Source of the DNA: Alphaproteobacteria bacterium UBA6062
GTDB lineage: Bacteria; Pseudomonadota; Alphaproteobacteria; Sneathiellales; Sneathiellaceae
DNA length: 19,800 nucleotides
Assembly: GCA_002428885.1 (NCBI GenBank)
Contig: DIYE01000189.1
Location: forward strand, 1 to 19,800
Reading direction: 5' to 3'
A model generated the notes under the pieces. That model was not told the DNA's origin, made no database searches, and worked only from the letters and a program-made list of their open reading frames with translations. The translations under genes were made by a program, and so were the position numbers. Of this stretch, positions 1-8,312 are shown in pieces (the stretch's first letter is position 1; each line of letters starts with the position of its first letter).

Positions 1-22
1 CTTACCGCTTGGCTACACCCCA
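1..22 (-). tRNA. tRNA-Gln (5' end only, cut by window edge)
   Basis: Read on the minus strand, the first bases are TGGGGTGTAGCCAAGCGGTA (from position 22 downwards), which is the acceptor 5' strand, the TA spacer and the D-arm start of a tRNA. A TGGGGT acceptor with AGCCAAGCGGTAAG is the usual start of bacterial tRNA-Gln(UUG). The anticodon lies outside the window, so the Gln identity is an inference from the 5' half only. It lies downstream of, and in the same direction as, the lipoprotein gene that ends at 95. Confidence 0.7.
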
Positions 23-94
23 ACGAGGAGCCTCTTTCTATCCAATGCCTTCTCTAATCTCAAGCCAAAATTTCAAAAAAATGACAGGATACGC

Positions 95-919
95 TTAGCG
101 GAAAAGACGCGCATCAAGAAACCGGAGCAATTGGGTGTGAATAACAGGCTCCAGCAGGACATTGTTTGAATATTTTTGCGGCAGTGCCAGAACCTCACTG
201 CCGCTCCCCTGACGGAGGTAACGGCTGCAATCTCCAGCATATGTCGGCGTCAGGGCCGATGTAACGGCAAAGACAGGAGATTTTTCTTCCGCTGCAATAC
301 CGGCAACAGCTCCGGAACCACCACATGCCCATTCAGCCAGAACCCGACCCTGAACCTTATCACCGGTGTACCGGGCAACCGCGGCGGCACCATCGCGAAG
401 GCCTATCAGGAACAGATTGTTCTTATCCGTCCAGGTTTGCTGGTGCAGTTTTTTAAGGACATAGGTGATTTCGGTTTTTCGCATATCCGTTGTCGACTGC
501 GCATTTTGCTCAACGCCCTGACCGAGCTGGCAGGACAAAGGATTAAAGAAGCGGGACCGGCTTGCCGGGGACAGAACCACGTAGCCCTGCTCCGCAAGGG
601 CTCTTAACAGATCGGCTCCAACCGGTTGCAGGCAGCCACCAATCACGACGATGACTGGCCATCGGGTTTCAGGACCGACCCCCGCCAATTTCTGAGGCGG
701 TCCGGCGCGGCCCGCATTTGTGGTCAACAGTGAACCGGTCGTACCTCGGACCGGAATGGCGACAAGTGCATTCTTCCAGACAGTTTCGAGATCCGATACC
801 GGCGGAGCGGCAAACCTTACCGGCTTCACCGGTTCCGGCGGTCCGGCATCACTGCAGGCCGACAGTAAAAGACCGATGAACAGTACCAGATTTTTGCTCA
901 TCCGCCTTTTCCTTGTCAT
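95..919 (-). CDS. Putative lipoprotein with alpha/beta-hydrolase-like fold
   Basis: The 274-residue protein has a lipoprotein signal: basic start, hydrophobic stretch, lipobox LSAC with Cys22 as the lipidated residue. It is therefore probably membrane-anchored in the envelope. The body looks like a dienelactone-hydrolase/esterase fold: a strand ending VVIGGC (residues 91-96) at the oxyanion position, a helix, YVVLSP, and a later strand-turn-helix LIGLRDGAAA (171-180) where hydrolases carry the GxSxG nucleophile elbow. The Ser is Arg175 here, so classical hydrolase activity is doubtful. It is the last gene of the TPR protein-ispE operon; its ATG at 919 overlaps the ispE stop as ATGA. An inner ATG at 901 has a better Shine-Dalgarno (AAGGA, 8 nt spacing) and still leaves a complete lipoprotein signal, so the start is uncertain. 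No specific family was recognised. Confidence 0.7.
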   Translation of the reverse strand: MTRKRRMSKNLVLFIGLLLSACSDAGPPEPVKPVRFAAPPVSDLETVWKNALVAIPVRGTTGSLLTTNAGRAGPPQKLAGVGPETRWPVIVVIGGCLQPVGADLLRALAEQGYVVLSPASRSRFFNPLSCQLGQGVEQNAQSTTDMRKTEITYVLKKLHQQTWTDKNNLFLIGLRDGAAAVARYTGDKVQGRVLAEWACGGSGAVAGIAAEEKSPVFAVTSALTPTYAGDCSRYLRQGSGSEVLALPQKYSNNVLLEPVIHTQLLRFLDARLFR

Positions 920-1788
920 GCATCCACATCAGCATTGACCATTGAGGCAGCACTCCACCAGGAGGGATGCTGCATCTCAACAGTCTTTTGCGCGTCCCGA
1001 GCTTCTTCAAGGGTCTCAAAAAGCCCGAAACAGGTCGCACCGCTTCCACTCATTCGGGCAAGACGGCAACCATCCTGCATCTTTAGTATATTAATGACCT
1101 TTTTTATTGCCGGTACGAGGGAAAATGCCGCCGGTTCAAGATCATTCCTACATCTGCCGAGCGACAAGAAAATATCATTTGGCACCTCTCCCCATCGTTC
1201 GGGTATCGCCGGCTGGTCTTCAGGAATGGAGAGTTCCTTGAAGATGGCAGGCGTGGAAACGGTTACCCCCGGATTGACCAGCAGGATCGAAAATGCCGGT
1301 AGTGTCTCCACGGGACTTAAAATCTCCCCAATACCCCGCATCATCGCCGTCCTGCTCTGCAAACAGGAGGGTACATCTGCTCCCAGAGAAGCAGCCAGGG
1401 ATTCCAGATGATCTTTCTCTATGGAAATCTTCCATAAGTCACACAGCAGGTTGAGCGTAAGAGCAGCATCCGCTGACCCACCTCCAATTCCCGACGCAAC
1501 AGGCAGATTTTTCTCGAGCAGGACCTTTGCCCCCTGCCCCACCGAAAACTCCCGCTTCAGAAGATCAGCGGCTTTCATAATCAGATTTTGCGACTGACAT
1601 CCCGTCTGAGAGGCAAAAGGACCCGTTTCAAAAAGGCTCAGCGCGTCACCCTCAGAAACGGTGATCCTGTCTCCGATCCCATCCGGGAAACAGACAAGAC
1701 TTTCGAGCAAATGATACCCATCTTCACGCCTTTCTGTTACGTGAAGGAACAGATTGACCTTTGGACGTGCCAATCCCGTCAGGATCAT
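916..1788 (-). CDS. ispE: 4-diphosphocytidyl-2-C-methyl-D-erythritol kinase
   Basis: IspE phosphorylates CDP-methylerythritol at the 2-hydroxyl with ATP, a cytoplasmic step of the MEP pathway to isopentenyl diphosphate. The 290-residue product has normal family length and the GHMP-kinase signatures. These are ARPKVNLFLHV at the N terminus with Lys10, the glycine-rich ATP loop PVASGIGGGSADAA (96-109), the catalytic Asp in LGADVP (Asp138), and the C-terminal MSGSGATCFGLF motif. The start ATG overlaps the stop of the TPR lipoprotein gene (ATGA, 1785-1788) and has no clear Shine-Dalgarno, which suggests translational coupling. The stop overlaps the next lipoprotein gene in the same way. The family assignment is firm. 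Confidence 0.96.
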   Translation of the reverse strand: MILTGLARPKVNLFLHVTERREDGYHLLESLVCFPDGIGDRITVSEGDALSLFETGPFASQTGCQSQNLIMKAADLLKREFSVGQGAKVLLEKNLPVASGIGGGSADAALTLNLLCDLWKISIEKDHLESLAASLGADVPSCLQSRTAMMRGIGEILSPVETLPAFSILLVNPGVTVSTPAIFKELSIPEDQPAIPERWGEVPNDIFLSLGRCRNDLEPAAFSLVPAIKKVINILKMQDGCRLARMSGSGATCFGLFETLEEARDAQKTVEMQHPSWWSAASMVNADVDA

Positions 1789-3539
1789 TGGGCAGTTTTT
1801 TGTAAGGCTGGTAGTCCTTCTTTGAGCTTCTGCTCAATAACAGGGATCTGTTTTTCTTCCGGATCTAACCAGAGTGCCCGTTGCCACTGGTAACGGGCTT
1901 CTTCTTGGCGTCCAACCCGCCAGTAAGCATCGCCGAGATGGTCATTGATGGTCGGATCTTCTGGCTGCAACGACACGGCTTTTTCAAGCTGCTTGGTGGC
2001 ATTTTCAAAATCACCCAGCCGATAATAGAGCCATCCCAGACTATCGACGATATAACCGTCCCTTGGCCGCAGAGAAACGGCTTTGACCAGCATGTCTTTT
2101 GCATCTTCCAGATTTTCGCCCCGGTCCACCCAGGAATATCCGAGATAATTGAGGATCTGTGGATGGTCAGGCTGTAATTTAAGAGCTTTTAAAAGATCCG
2201 CTTCCGCACTCGGCCATTCATTCATCCGCTCATAGGCGATGCCCCGGGCATAATGCAAGGACCACAAGCGAGCCTGAGCCTCTCCGATATTATCGATTGC
2301 TCTCCCATAAGCTCTCGCCGCCGGTCCCCAGTTTTTAAGATCCCGGTTCAGATCTGCCAAAACGACCAGCGGCTCTATCTGATCAGGATTGTCTTTGGCC
2401 AGCTTTTCAAGCCTGGCAATCGCCCTGTCTGTCTCGCCCAGTTTATAGGCAATCCAGGCAGCCCTGATCCTGGCATTCAGAGAGTAAGGTGTTTCATCGG
2501 GGATGGCCTGGTAGAGAGCCAGCGCTTTTTCCCATTTTCGCTCATCCTCGGCGAGTTCCGCAAGGAGTGCACGCGCTTCTATCAAATCCGGTTTCACCAT
2601 CAGCGCGAAATGGGCATAAGTGGTGGCGGCGCCTCTCACCCGCTCTTGCCCGACAATGGTTGCAGAACTGTAAAGAGCTTCAGCAGCACCATCGAGAGGT
2701 GAGGATACCAAAGGATCAACTGTCTGATTTTCCAGAAACTGCTCTAGCATCCGGTTGGCGGTCGGGCTTGTCGGATAGCGTTTGCGGTAGTCTGCAAACA
2801 AAGCCTTGGTAATGTCTCCCTGCCCCTGGCCGTTCAGGAAATTACCGTAAGCCTGAACAAACCTGACAGCACGTCCTGCCGGTCCCTTGGCCGCATCCTG
2901 ATACTGGGCAAGGGCAATTTCCTTTTTGCCTGAAACATCTGCGATTAGAGCCAGATGATAGGATTTAAGGGCTTTAAAACCGTCATACCGATCCAAGTCA
3001 TCAAGGCTTTTCATAGCCTCTTCAGGCTTACCTTCACCGAGATAAACCCAGGCTGTCAGTACCGGCTTCAGCAAAATATTAAAACCGGTGGATTTGGTAT
3101 TGGCGAGGAACTTCCTGGCACCGACATAATCCTGAGCCCGGATGCGATCAATTGCCAAGATCAGTTGGGCTGCGCCGTCATCCTTGGCATTTCTGCCGGC
3201 GATATCCTTTGCGAGCAACAAAGCCCGCTCCATATCACCGTTGGCCAGCGCAACCTGGAACGTGTTCTGAAGAATAAACCCGTCTTCAGGGCGAGCAGCC
3301 AGAACCTGATCAAAATAGCGGGCCGCCTCTTCCGCATTTTTCTCACGAAAAGCCTGGCGCCCGGCAAGATATTGCCCGGCATAGGAAGACGGAAAAGGTT
3401 CACTGGTTCCGCCTTCATCCAGAAAGGACAGGGGTACCGGCTCTGTTCCTGCGCCGGATCCCGCACAGCCTCCCAGAGAAGCAAGCATCAACCCGCCAAG
3501 CGCATACGGAAACAGGCGCCGAAAATTTCTTGTCGTCAT
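1785..3539 (-). CDS. Tetratricopeptide-repeat lipoprotein
   Basis: About 584 residues. The N terminus is a lipoprotein signal (RNFRRLFPYALGG, then LASLGGC with Cys25 as lipidation site), followed by a short Gly/Ser-rich linker. The rest is almost all TPR-type helix pairs. The clearest repeats are in the last 200 residues, for example the units around PDHPQILNYLGYSWVDRG, PRDGYIVDSLGWLYYRLG and PEDPTINDHLGDAYWRVG. TPR arrays are protein-binding scaffolds; the partner cannot be read from the sequence. I chose ATG 3539 because AGAGG sits 8 nt upstream (3548-3552). A GTG at 3557 would add six residues but lacks a good ribosome site. It heads an operon with ispE and a second lipoprotein, a surprising setting for an isoprenoid gene but one that keeps the ATGA junctions. 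Confidence 0.88.
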   Translation of the reverse strand: MTTRNFRRLFPYALGGLMLASLGGCAGSGAGTEPVPLSFLDEGGTSEPFPSSYAGQYLAGRQAFREKNAEEAARYFDQVLAARPEDGFILQNTFQVALANGDMERALLLAKDIAGRNAKDDGAAQLILAIDRIRAQDYVGARKFLANTKSTGFNILLKPVLTAWVYLGEGKPEEAMKSLDDLDRYDGFKALKSYHLALIADVSGKKEIALAQYQDAAKGPAGRAVRFVQAYGNFLNGQGQGDITKALFADYRKRYPTSPTANRMLEQFLENQTVDPLVSSPLDGAAEALYSSATIVGQERVRGAATTYAHFALMVKPDLIEARALLAELAEDERKWEKALALYQAIPDETPYSLNARIRAAWIAYKLGETDRAIARLEKLAKDNPDQIEPLVVLADLNRDLKNWGPAARAYGRAIDNIGEAQARLWSLHYARGIAYERMNEWPSAEADLLKALKLQPDHPQILNYLGYSWVDRGENLEDAKDMLVKAVSLRPRDGYIVDSLGWLYYRLGDFENATKQLEKAVSLQPEDPTINDHLGDAYWRVGRQEEARYQWQRALWLDPEEKQIPVIEQKLKEGLPALQKTAQ

Positions 3540-3627
3540 TCCAAATACCTCTGTCACCAGAATACTCGGGCCAGGACCGATTAATCAAGCGAATGTCGCC
3601 AGATAAAAAGTCTGCCCCAAGGATCAG

Positions 3628-3663
3628 AATTTAGTCTCTCTTATCAAATGAGGACACTAAATT
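3628..3663. repeat. Inverted repeat in the spacer upstream of the TPR operon
   Basis: AATTTAGT (3628-3635) and ACTAAATT (3656-3663) are perfect 8-bp inverted arms around a 20-nt centre. It lies between the end of the ETF-QO gene (3719) and the start of the TPR lipoprotein gene (3539), in the only noncoding stretch where a promoter for the TPR operon could lie. It has no T-run, so it is not a standard terminator. It may be a binding site or a structured leader; the AT-rich arms could also be chance. Confidence 0.3.
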
Positions 3664-3718
3664 ATTCGTTATATATAGGGAATGGGTATCGGAATTTTCA
3701 GGACAAACCGATCCGGGA

Positions 3719-5368
3719 CTACATATTCGGATAGTTGGGTCCACCTGCTCCTTCCGGAACAACCCAATTGATATTCTGCGTCGGATCCTTGATGTCACAG
3801 GTTTTGCAATGGACACAGTTCTGCGCATTGATCTGCAGGCGCGGATTGGAACCGTCATCTTCCGTAAGGAATTCGTATACACCAGCCGGACAGAAGCGCT
3901 GTTCCGGTCCCGCATATTCTGCATAATTCACGTTAACCGGCACAGAATCATCTTTCAGCGTCAGATGGATCGGCTGATCTTCTTCATGATTGGTTGCAGA
4001 GAGGAAAACTGAAGACGGCTTGTCGAAAGAATAGACACCGTCATATTTCGGGTAGTCGATTTTCTTGCAGTCCTTGGCTTTCTTAAGCGCCGTATGATCG
4101 TCGTGAATCTTGAAGGTCCAAGGCTCCATTCCCCGGAAAAACTTCAACGAAATACCTGTATAGAGCGTTCCGGCAAGCAGCCCCCAGCGGAAGGCAGGAC
4201 GGGAGTTGCGCACCATATGCAGTTCTTTGTAAACCCACGACTCCTTGAAAAGCTTAGGATAGGTTTCCAGAACCTTCGCAGGGCTTTCCGGATTTTCCTT
4301 ATATTCCGCCATAATGGCTTCGGCTGCCATCATACCGGTTTTCATCGCCGTATGAGAGCCTTTGATCTTGGGTACATTCACAAAACCGGCAGAACAGCCG
4401 ACAATGGCACCGCCCGGGAAAATAAGCTCCGGAACAGACTGCAGGCCGCCCTCGTTAATAGCACGAGCACCATAGGCGATCCGCTTTCCGCCTTTCAGCA
4501 TATCCTTCATCATCGGATGGGATTTGAAACGCTGGAACTCGTCATAGGGAGACAGATACGGATTTTCATAGTCAAGCGCGACCACATAGCCCACATAAGC
4601 CTGGTTATTTTCCAGATGGTAAACGAAAGATCCGCCATAGGTTTTCTGATCCATCGGCCAGCCGGCCGTATGGAAAACATGGCCTTCACGGTGTTTTTCC
4701 GGATCCAGTTCCCAGATTTCCTTAATCCCGATTCCGAAAGACTGTGGATCGCAATTTTCCCGAAGATTGAATTTTTCGAACAACTCTTTTGTCAGCGAGC
4801 CACGCACTCCTTCTGCAAAGAGTGTATATTTGGCATGCAGTTCCATACCAGGCTCGTGGGTCGGCTTTGGCTCACCATCCCGACCAATGCCCATGTCACC
4901 AGTCGCCACACCTTTGACACTGCCATCTTCATGGTAAAGAACCTCAGCAGCGGCAAATCCGGGGTAAACTTCAACCCCAAGCTCTTCAGCCTGCTCGGCC
5001 AGCCAGCGACACAGATTGCCCAGACTGATAATGTAATTGCCTTTGTTATGAAGCTGTTTTGGCAGCAGGAAATTCGGAAACGGAAGTTCACTTTCCTGGC
5101 TCAGGAAGTAGAAATTTTCAGACTTAACCGGCGTATTGAGCGGCGCACCTTTTTCCTTCCAGTCCGGAATAAGCTCTTCCAGCGCATGAGGTTCAAAAAC
5201 ATTACCAGACAGGATATGAGCACCGATTTCAGAGCCCTTCTCCAGAACGCAAACGCTGATATCCATATCAGCTTCCATGCTCAATTGACGTAACTTGATC
5301 GCTGCGGACAAGCCGGAAGGACCTCCTCCGACAATGACCACATCAAATTCCATAGATTCGCGTTCCAT
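3719..5368 (-). CDS. etfD: Electron transfer flavoprotein-ubiquinone oxidoreductase
   Basis: ETF-QO passes electrons from reduced electron-transfer flavoprotein (fed by acyl-CoA and other dehydrogenases) to ubiquinone at the inner membrane. At 549 residues it has the family's usual length. The N-terminal FAD dinucleotide-binding motif is VVIVGGGPSGLSAA (about 10-23). The C-terminal ferredoxin-like region has the four expected 4Fe-4S ligands: Cys493 in FCPAGVYEF and Cys518, Cys521, Cys524 in CVHCKTC. The protein ends with the characteristic GGPNYPNM. ATG 5368 is preceded by AGAGG with 7 nt spacing, better than the inner ATG at 5353. It is divergent from the udg-like gene. No etfAB genes are present in the window. 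Confidence 0.97.
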   Translation of the reverse strand: MERESMEFDVVIVGGGPSGLSAAIKLRQLSMEADMDISVCVLEKGSEIGAHILSGNVFEPHALEELIPDWKEKGAPLNTPVKSENFYFLSQESELPFPNFLLPKQLHNKGNYIISLGNLCRWLAEQAEELGVEVYPGFAAAEVLYHEDGSVKGVATGDMGIGRDGEPKPTHEPGMELHAKYTLFAEGVRGSLTKELFEKFNLRENCDPQSFGIGIKEIWELDPEKHREGHVFHTAGWPMDQKTYGGSFVYHLENNQAYVGYVVALDYENPYLSPYDEFQRFKSHPMMKDMLKGGKRIAYGARAINEGGLQSVPELIFPGGAIVGCSAGFVNVPKIKGSHTAMKTGMMAAEAIMAEYKENPESPAKVLETYPKLFKESWVYKELHMVRNSRPAFRWGLLAGTLYTGISLKFFRGMEPWTFKIHDDHTALKKAKDCKKIDYPKYDGVYSFDKPSSVFLSATNHEEDQPIHLTLKDDSVPVNVNYAEYAGPEQRFCPAGVYEFLTEDDGSNPRLQINAQNCVHCKTCDIKDPTQNINWVVPEGAGGPNYPNM

Positions 5369-5661
5369 ACTCTAGCCTCTTTCGCATTCTTATTTGTCTG
5401 GCAGGATGCTGTACTGCTCTAGACGGTATCCCCGGAACTAAATGCACATCCTGCACATTTTTTCCCTGACACTATATTTTTTTTGCGGTGCGTCAATCCT
5501 GTTTTTAAAGGATGAATGGCAGTTTTCCGCCCTTCCAATTGGGAAACATGTTCTCATCCTCGCCTGCAATCACAATATTACCCTTGGGAAATGCTGTCTG
5601 GCAGGGATAGACATCACCTTTTATTGTTTCCAAGGGTTCAATTCATACAACATCTGCTGTT
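5369..5661. other. Divergent intergenic region between etfD and the udg-like gene
   Basis: This 293-bp spacer must hold the start signals for both etfD (minus) and the udg-like run (plus). I see no convincing -35/-10 pair for either. A GCAGGAT/ATCCTGC inverted repeat (5401-5407 and 5448-5454) and a short tandem TGCACATcc/TGCACATtt repeat are present but have no clear role. The small cysteine-rich reading frame running through it shows no ribosome site or recognisable domain and is not called as a gene. Confidence 0.4.
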
Positions 5662-6483
5662 ATGATGCGGCCCATGCAGATGGATCTTCAAGATAAGCAG
5701 ATTCTGGATTTCTATTGTGAAGCCGGAGTGGATGAAGTGATCGGTGATACACCGGTCAATCACTTTGACCTGCCGTCGGCTCCGGCAACAACACCATCAA
5801 TACAGGAGCAAAAACCGACTCCTGTCAGAACAACCCGGCCTACACCTTCCTCCATGCGTCATTCTCCCGCCATTCCGGGAGGAGAACTTGCCGAAACAGC
5901 TAAAAAGATCGCTGCCGGCTGCTCAAGCATTGATGAACTGAAACAAGCGCTTAATTCCTTCGACGGTTTCTTCCTTAAAAAAATGGCGACCAATACCGTT
6001 TTTGGCGAAGGAGATCCGGCCTCCCCGATCCTGCTGATCGACCGTGCACCATCCGCAGAAGAAGACCGGACAGGCCTACCTTTTGCCGGTGAAGGCGGGC
6101 TTCTGTTGAGAAAGATGCTGGCAGCCATTGATCTGGATGTTGAAACAACCTACAGGATCAGCGCCCTTCCCTGGAGACCGCCTGGCGGCAAAACACCGAC
6201 CAAGGAAGAACAGGCAATCTGTCTGCCATTTCTGAAACGCCATATTGAACTGGCCAATCCTCAAGTTGGGATTTTGTTCGGCGAGGCTGCTTCGTTCTTG
6301 AGCGACCAAAAAGCCGGGATCAATCGATTACGAGGTAAATGGATGGATGTTTCCTGCAACAGCAAATCTGTCCGCGCCTTCCCGATTTTCCATCCGGCCT
6401 TTCTCATGGAACATCCTGCGTCCAAGAAAACGGCCTGGCAGGACCTGCTCACGCTCAAACCCGATTTGCCGGGTATAGCCTGA
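5662..6483 (+). CDS. Uracil-DNA glycosylase family 4-like protein, diverged active site
   Basis: The family-4 UDG architecture is clear: NTVFGEGDP, then DRTGLPFAGEGGLLLRKML, then WRPPGGKTPTKEEQ, CLPFLKRHIEL, and the C-terminal HPAFL motif with its conserved His. Family members remove uracil from DNA and usually hold a 4Fe-4S cluster. Two key sites are altered. Motif A, normally GEAPGxxED, is DRAPSAEED (from Asp127 of the longest frame). The Cys usually found in the FDGCxLK segment of related proteins is Phe (FDGFFLKK). Activity and cluster binding are therefore uncertain. The start is ambiguous: ATGs at 5662, 5665, 5674 and 5680 all lack a good Shine-Dalgarno, and conservation as I remember it begins near MDLQDKQIL (5680). 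It leads a run with the lytic transglycosylase (26-bp gap) and moaB. Confidence 0.82.
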   Translation: MMRPMQMDLQDKQILDFYCEAGVDEVIGDTPVNHFDLPSAPATTPSIQEQKPTPVRTTRPTPSSMRHSPAIPGGELAETAKKIAAGCSSIDELKQALNSFDGFFLKKMATNTVFGEGDPASPILLIDRAPSAEEDRTGLPFAGEGGLLLRKMLAAIDLDVETTYRISALPWRPPGGKTPTKEEQAICLPFLKRHIELANPQVGILFGEAASFLSDQKAGINRLRGKWMDVSCNSKSVRAFPIFHPAFLMEHPASKKTAWQDLLTLKPDLPGIA

Positions 6484-6509
6484 CATATCGATTTATTTGA
6501 AGAAATTAC

Positions 6510-8312
6510 ATGCTCCCTTATTTCAACTCCCTATTTGTCGTTGTTAAGTCATTCTTCACGATCTTAGCAGTGTGTATTTCTCTTGGTGTTGCCCTCCTAA
6601 GCCATGAGGTGCACGCCGATGAATTACCGAACATCCTGAGCGATAAGGATGCCGGACTGTATCAGCAGATTTTCCGGCTTCAGGACAAAGGTTCCTGGCG
6701 CAAGGCTGACAAGCTGATCAAGAAAATCGACAACAAAATTCTTATGGGTCATGTGCAATATCAGCGCTATATGCATCCCACCCTTTACCGGTCTACATAT
6801 CCGGAACTTCATTTATGGCTTAAGGCTTATAAGGACCATCCGGGTGCGGAAAAACTCTACCATCTTGCCGTCAGTCGCCATCTTCGGGACTGGAAACCAA
6901 CACCGCGCCCCCGTAAAAGCGGATATCTTGGCGGCACCGGACCCGGGCAACCTTTTTATCTGTCCCGTCCCTACAAAAGCAAACGCAAGCGCTCCACCAA
7001 GATTGTTACGGAAGTAAAGCATGCTCACCGGGTTGTCCGCCGCTACCTGTATCGGGGACAGCCGACAAAAGCGATTGAATATCTGGAACAAAAGAAAATC
7101 CAGCGCCTGCTCGACAAGACGGAGTATGCCCTTCTGGAAGCGCGGATCGCCAAAAGTTTCTTCCTCTATGCGAAGGATGACCTTGCGCTTAAACATGCAC
7201 AAAATGCCTTAAAAAAATCCAGTCGCTATGTCCCGCTGGCCAGATGGACAGCAGGCCTTGCCGCCTGGAGACAGGATGACTTCAAACGAGCGGCAGCACA
7301 CTTTTCAAAACTCAGCAGTGTGAAACGTATCTCCGGCTGGACAGCCAGTCGGTCTAGCTGGTGGGCTTCCCGCAGTTACCTGAAAACAGGCGATGCAGAA
7401 AAAGCGGTGAGCTACCTTCAAAAAGCCTCGGGATATCCGAGAACTTTCTATGGACTGCTGGCCCTCAGGCAGCTCGGTGTCTACAAGCCTTTCAGTTGGG
7501 ACTTACCGAAACTGACGAAAGATAATCTGGCGACTCTCCTGAAAAAACCAGCAGCTAAGCGAGCCATCGCCCTCAGCGAAGCCGGTCAATTTTATCTGGC
7601 AGAGCGGGAGTTACGCACCGCTTTTCCCCGGACAAGAAAAGGGCAGGCTCCGTTGTTACTGTCGCTTGCGGAGAGAATAGGCGTGCCTTCCGTCGCCATG
7701 CGCATGGGCCTGTATCTCTGGGAATATAAAAACACGCCCTTGGACGCGGCTCTTTATCCTTTGCCCCAATGGCACCCCGAAGGCGGCTTCAAGGTGGACC
7801 GCGCGCTCCTCTTTGCTTTCATGAGGCAGGAATCAGGTTTTTATTCCAGGGCAAAAAGCCCGGCTGGCGCCAAGGGATTGATGCAATTGATGCCAAGCAC
7901 AGCGAGCTTTCTTGCCAATGACCGGTCTTTGCGCAACCGCAAGGATCGCAAGCTTTTCAATCCCTCCTACAATCTGGGTCTCGGACAGAAGTATCTCACA
8001 CATTTGATGCAGGACAAGGAAGTCCGTAACAATCTGTTCCACCTTACCATCGCCTATAATGGCGGTCCCGGGAATCTGATCAAATGGAAGAACCGAACCA
8101 AAGCAGGGGGAGACCCTCTCTTCTTTATTGAGGCCATGCAGAGCCGGGAAACCCGGAGCTTTATCAAGCGGGTGTTGACAAATTTCTGGATTTACCGACA
8201 CCGCCTCGGGCAGGATCTTCCGGCCCTTGATGATATTGCGGAAGGAAGATGGCCTGCCTATATACATCTGGACCAGAAAAACAGAAAGGTTGCGAAAAGT
8301 GCCGGGAATTGA
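6510..8312 (+). CDS. Periplasmic soluble lytic transglycosylase (Slt type)
   Basis: Lytic transglycosylases cleave the MurNAc-GlcNAc bond of peptidoglycan, leaving 1,6-anhydro-MurNAc ends. The 600-residue protein starts with a signal peptide (hydrophobic stretch to about residue 36, ending EVHA). Then comes a long helical region of about 390 residues resembling the TPR-like superhelix of Slt70. The C-terminal SLT domain has ESGFYSRAKSPAGAKGLMQL with catalytic Glu441, MPSTA, the NLGLGQKYL helix and AYNGGPGN. Domain order and length fit the Slt/MltE-like family 1A group. ATG 6510 has a weak GAAGAAA upstream. The last 14 bp overlap the proposed GTG start of moaB. The region between residues 130 and 170 is unusually basic. 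Confidence 0.93.
   Translation: MLPYFNSLFVVVKSFFTILAVCISLGVALLSHEVHADELPNILSDKDAGLYQQIFRLQDKGSWRKADKLIKKIDNKILMGHVQYQRYMHPTLYRSTYPELHLWLKAYKDHPGAEKLYHLAVSRHLRDWKPTPRPRKSGYLGGTGPGQPFYLSRPYKSKRKRSTKIVTEVKHAHRVVRRYLYRGQPTKAIEYLEQKKIQRLLDKTEYALLEARIAKSFFLYAKDDLALKHAQNALKKSSRYVPLARWTAGLAAWRQDDFKRAAAHFSKLSSVKRISGWTASRSSWWASRSYLKTGDAEKAVSYLQKASGYPRTFYGLLALRQLGVYKPFSWDLPKLTKDNLATLLKKPAAKRAIALSEAGQFYLAERELRTAFPRTRKGQAPLLLSLAERIGVPSVAMRMGLYLWEYKNTPLDAALYPLPQWHPEGGFKVDRALLFAFMRQESGFYSRAKSPAGAKGLMQLMPSTASFLANDRSLRNRKDRKLFNPSYNLGLGQKYLTHLMQDKEVRNNLFHLTIAYNGGPGNLIKWKNRTKAGGDPLFFIEAMQSRETRSFIKRVLTNFWIYRHRLGQDLPALDDIAEGRWPAYIHLDQKNRKVAKSAGN

Noticed and set aside
4094..5293. A 399-codon open frame on the plus strand, opposite etfD
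   Set aside because: It lies wholly antisense to a firmly identified gene, shows no domain and no ribosome site, and reads like a shadow of the ETF-QO codons.
5401..5454. GCAGGAT/ATCCTGC inverted repeat between etfD and the udg-like gene
   Set aside because: Seven-base arms 40 nt apart are expected by chance at this scale, and there is no link to a promoter.
5442..5696. An 84-codon cysteine- and phenylalanine-rich frame before the udg-like gene
   Set aside because: No Shine-Dalgarno or domain, overlap with the udg-like start, and composition as expected from AT-rich noncoding DNA.
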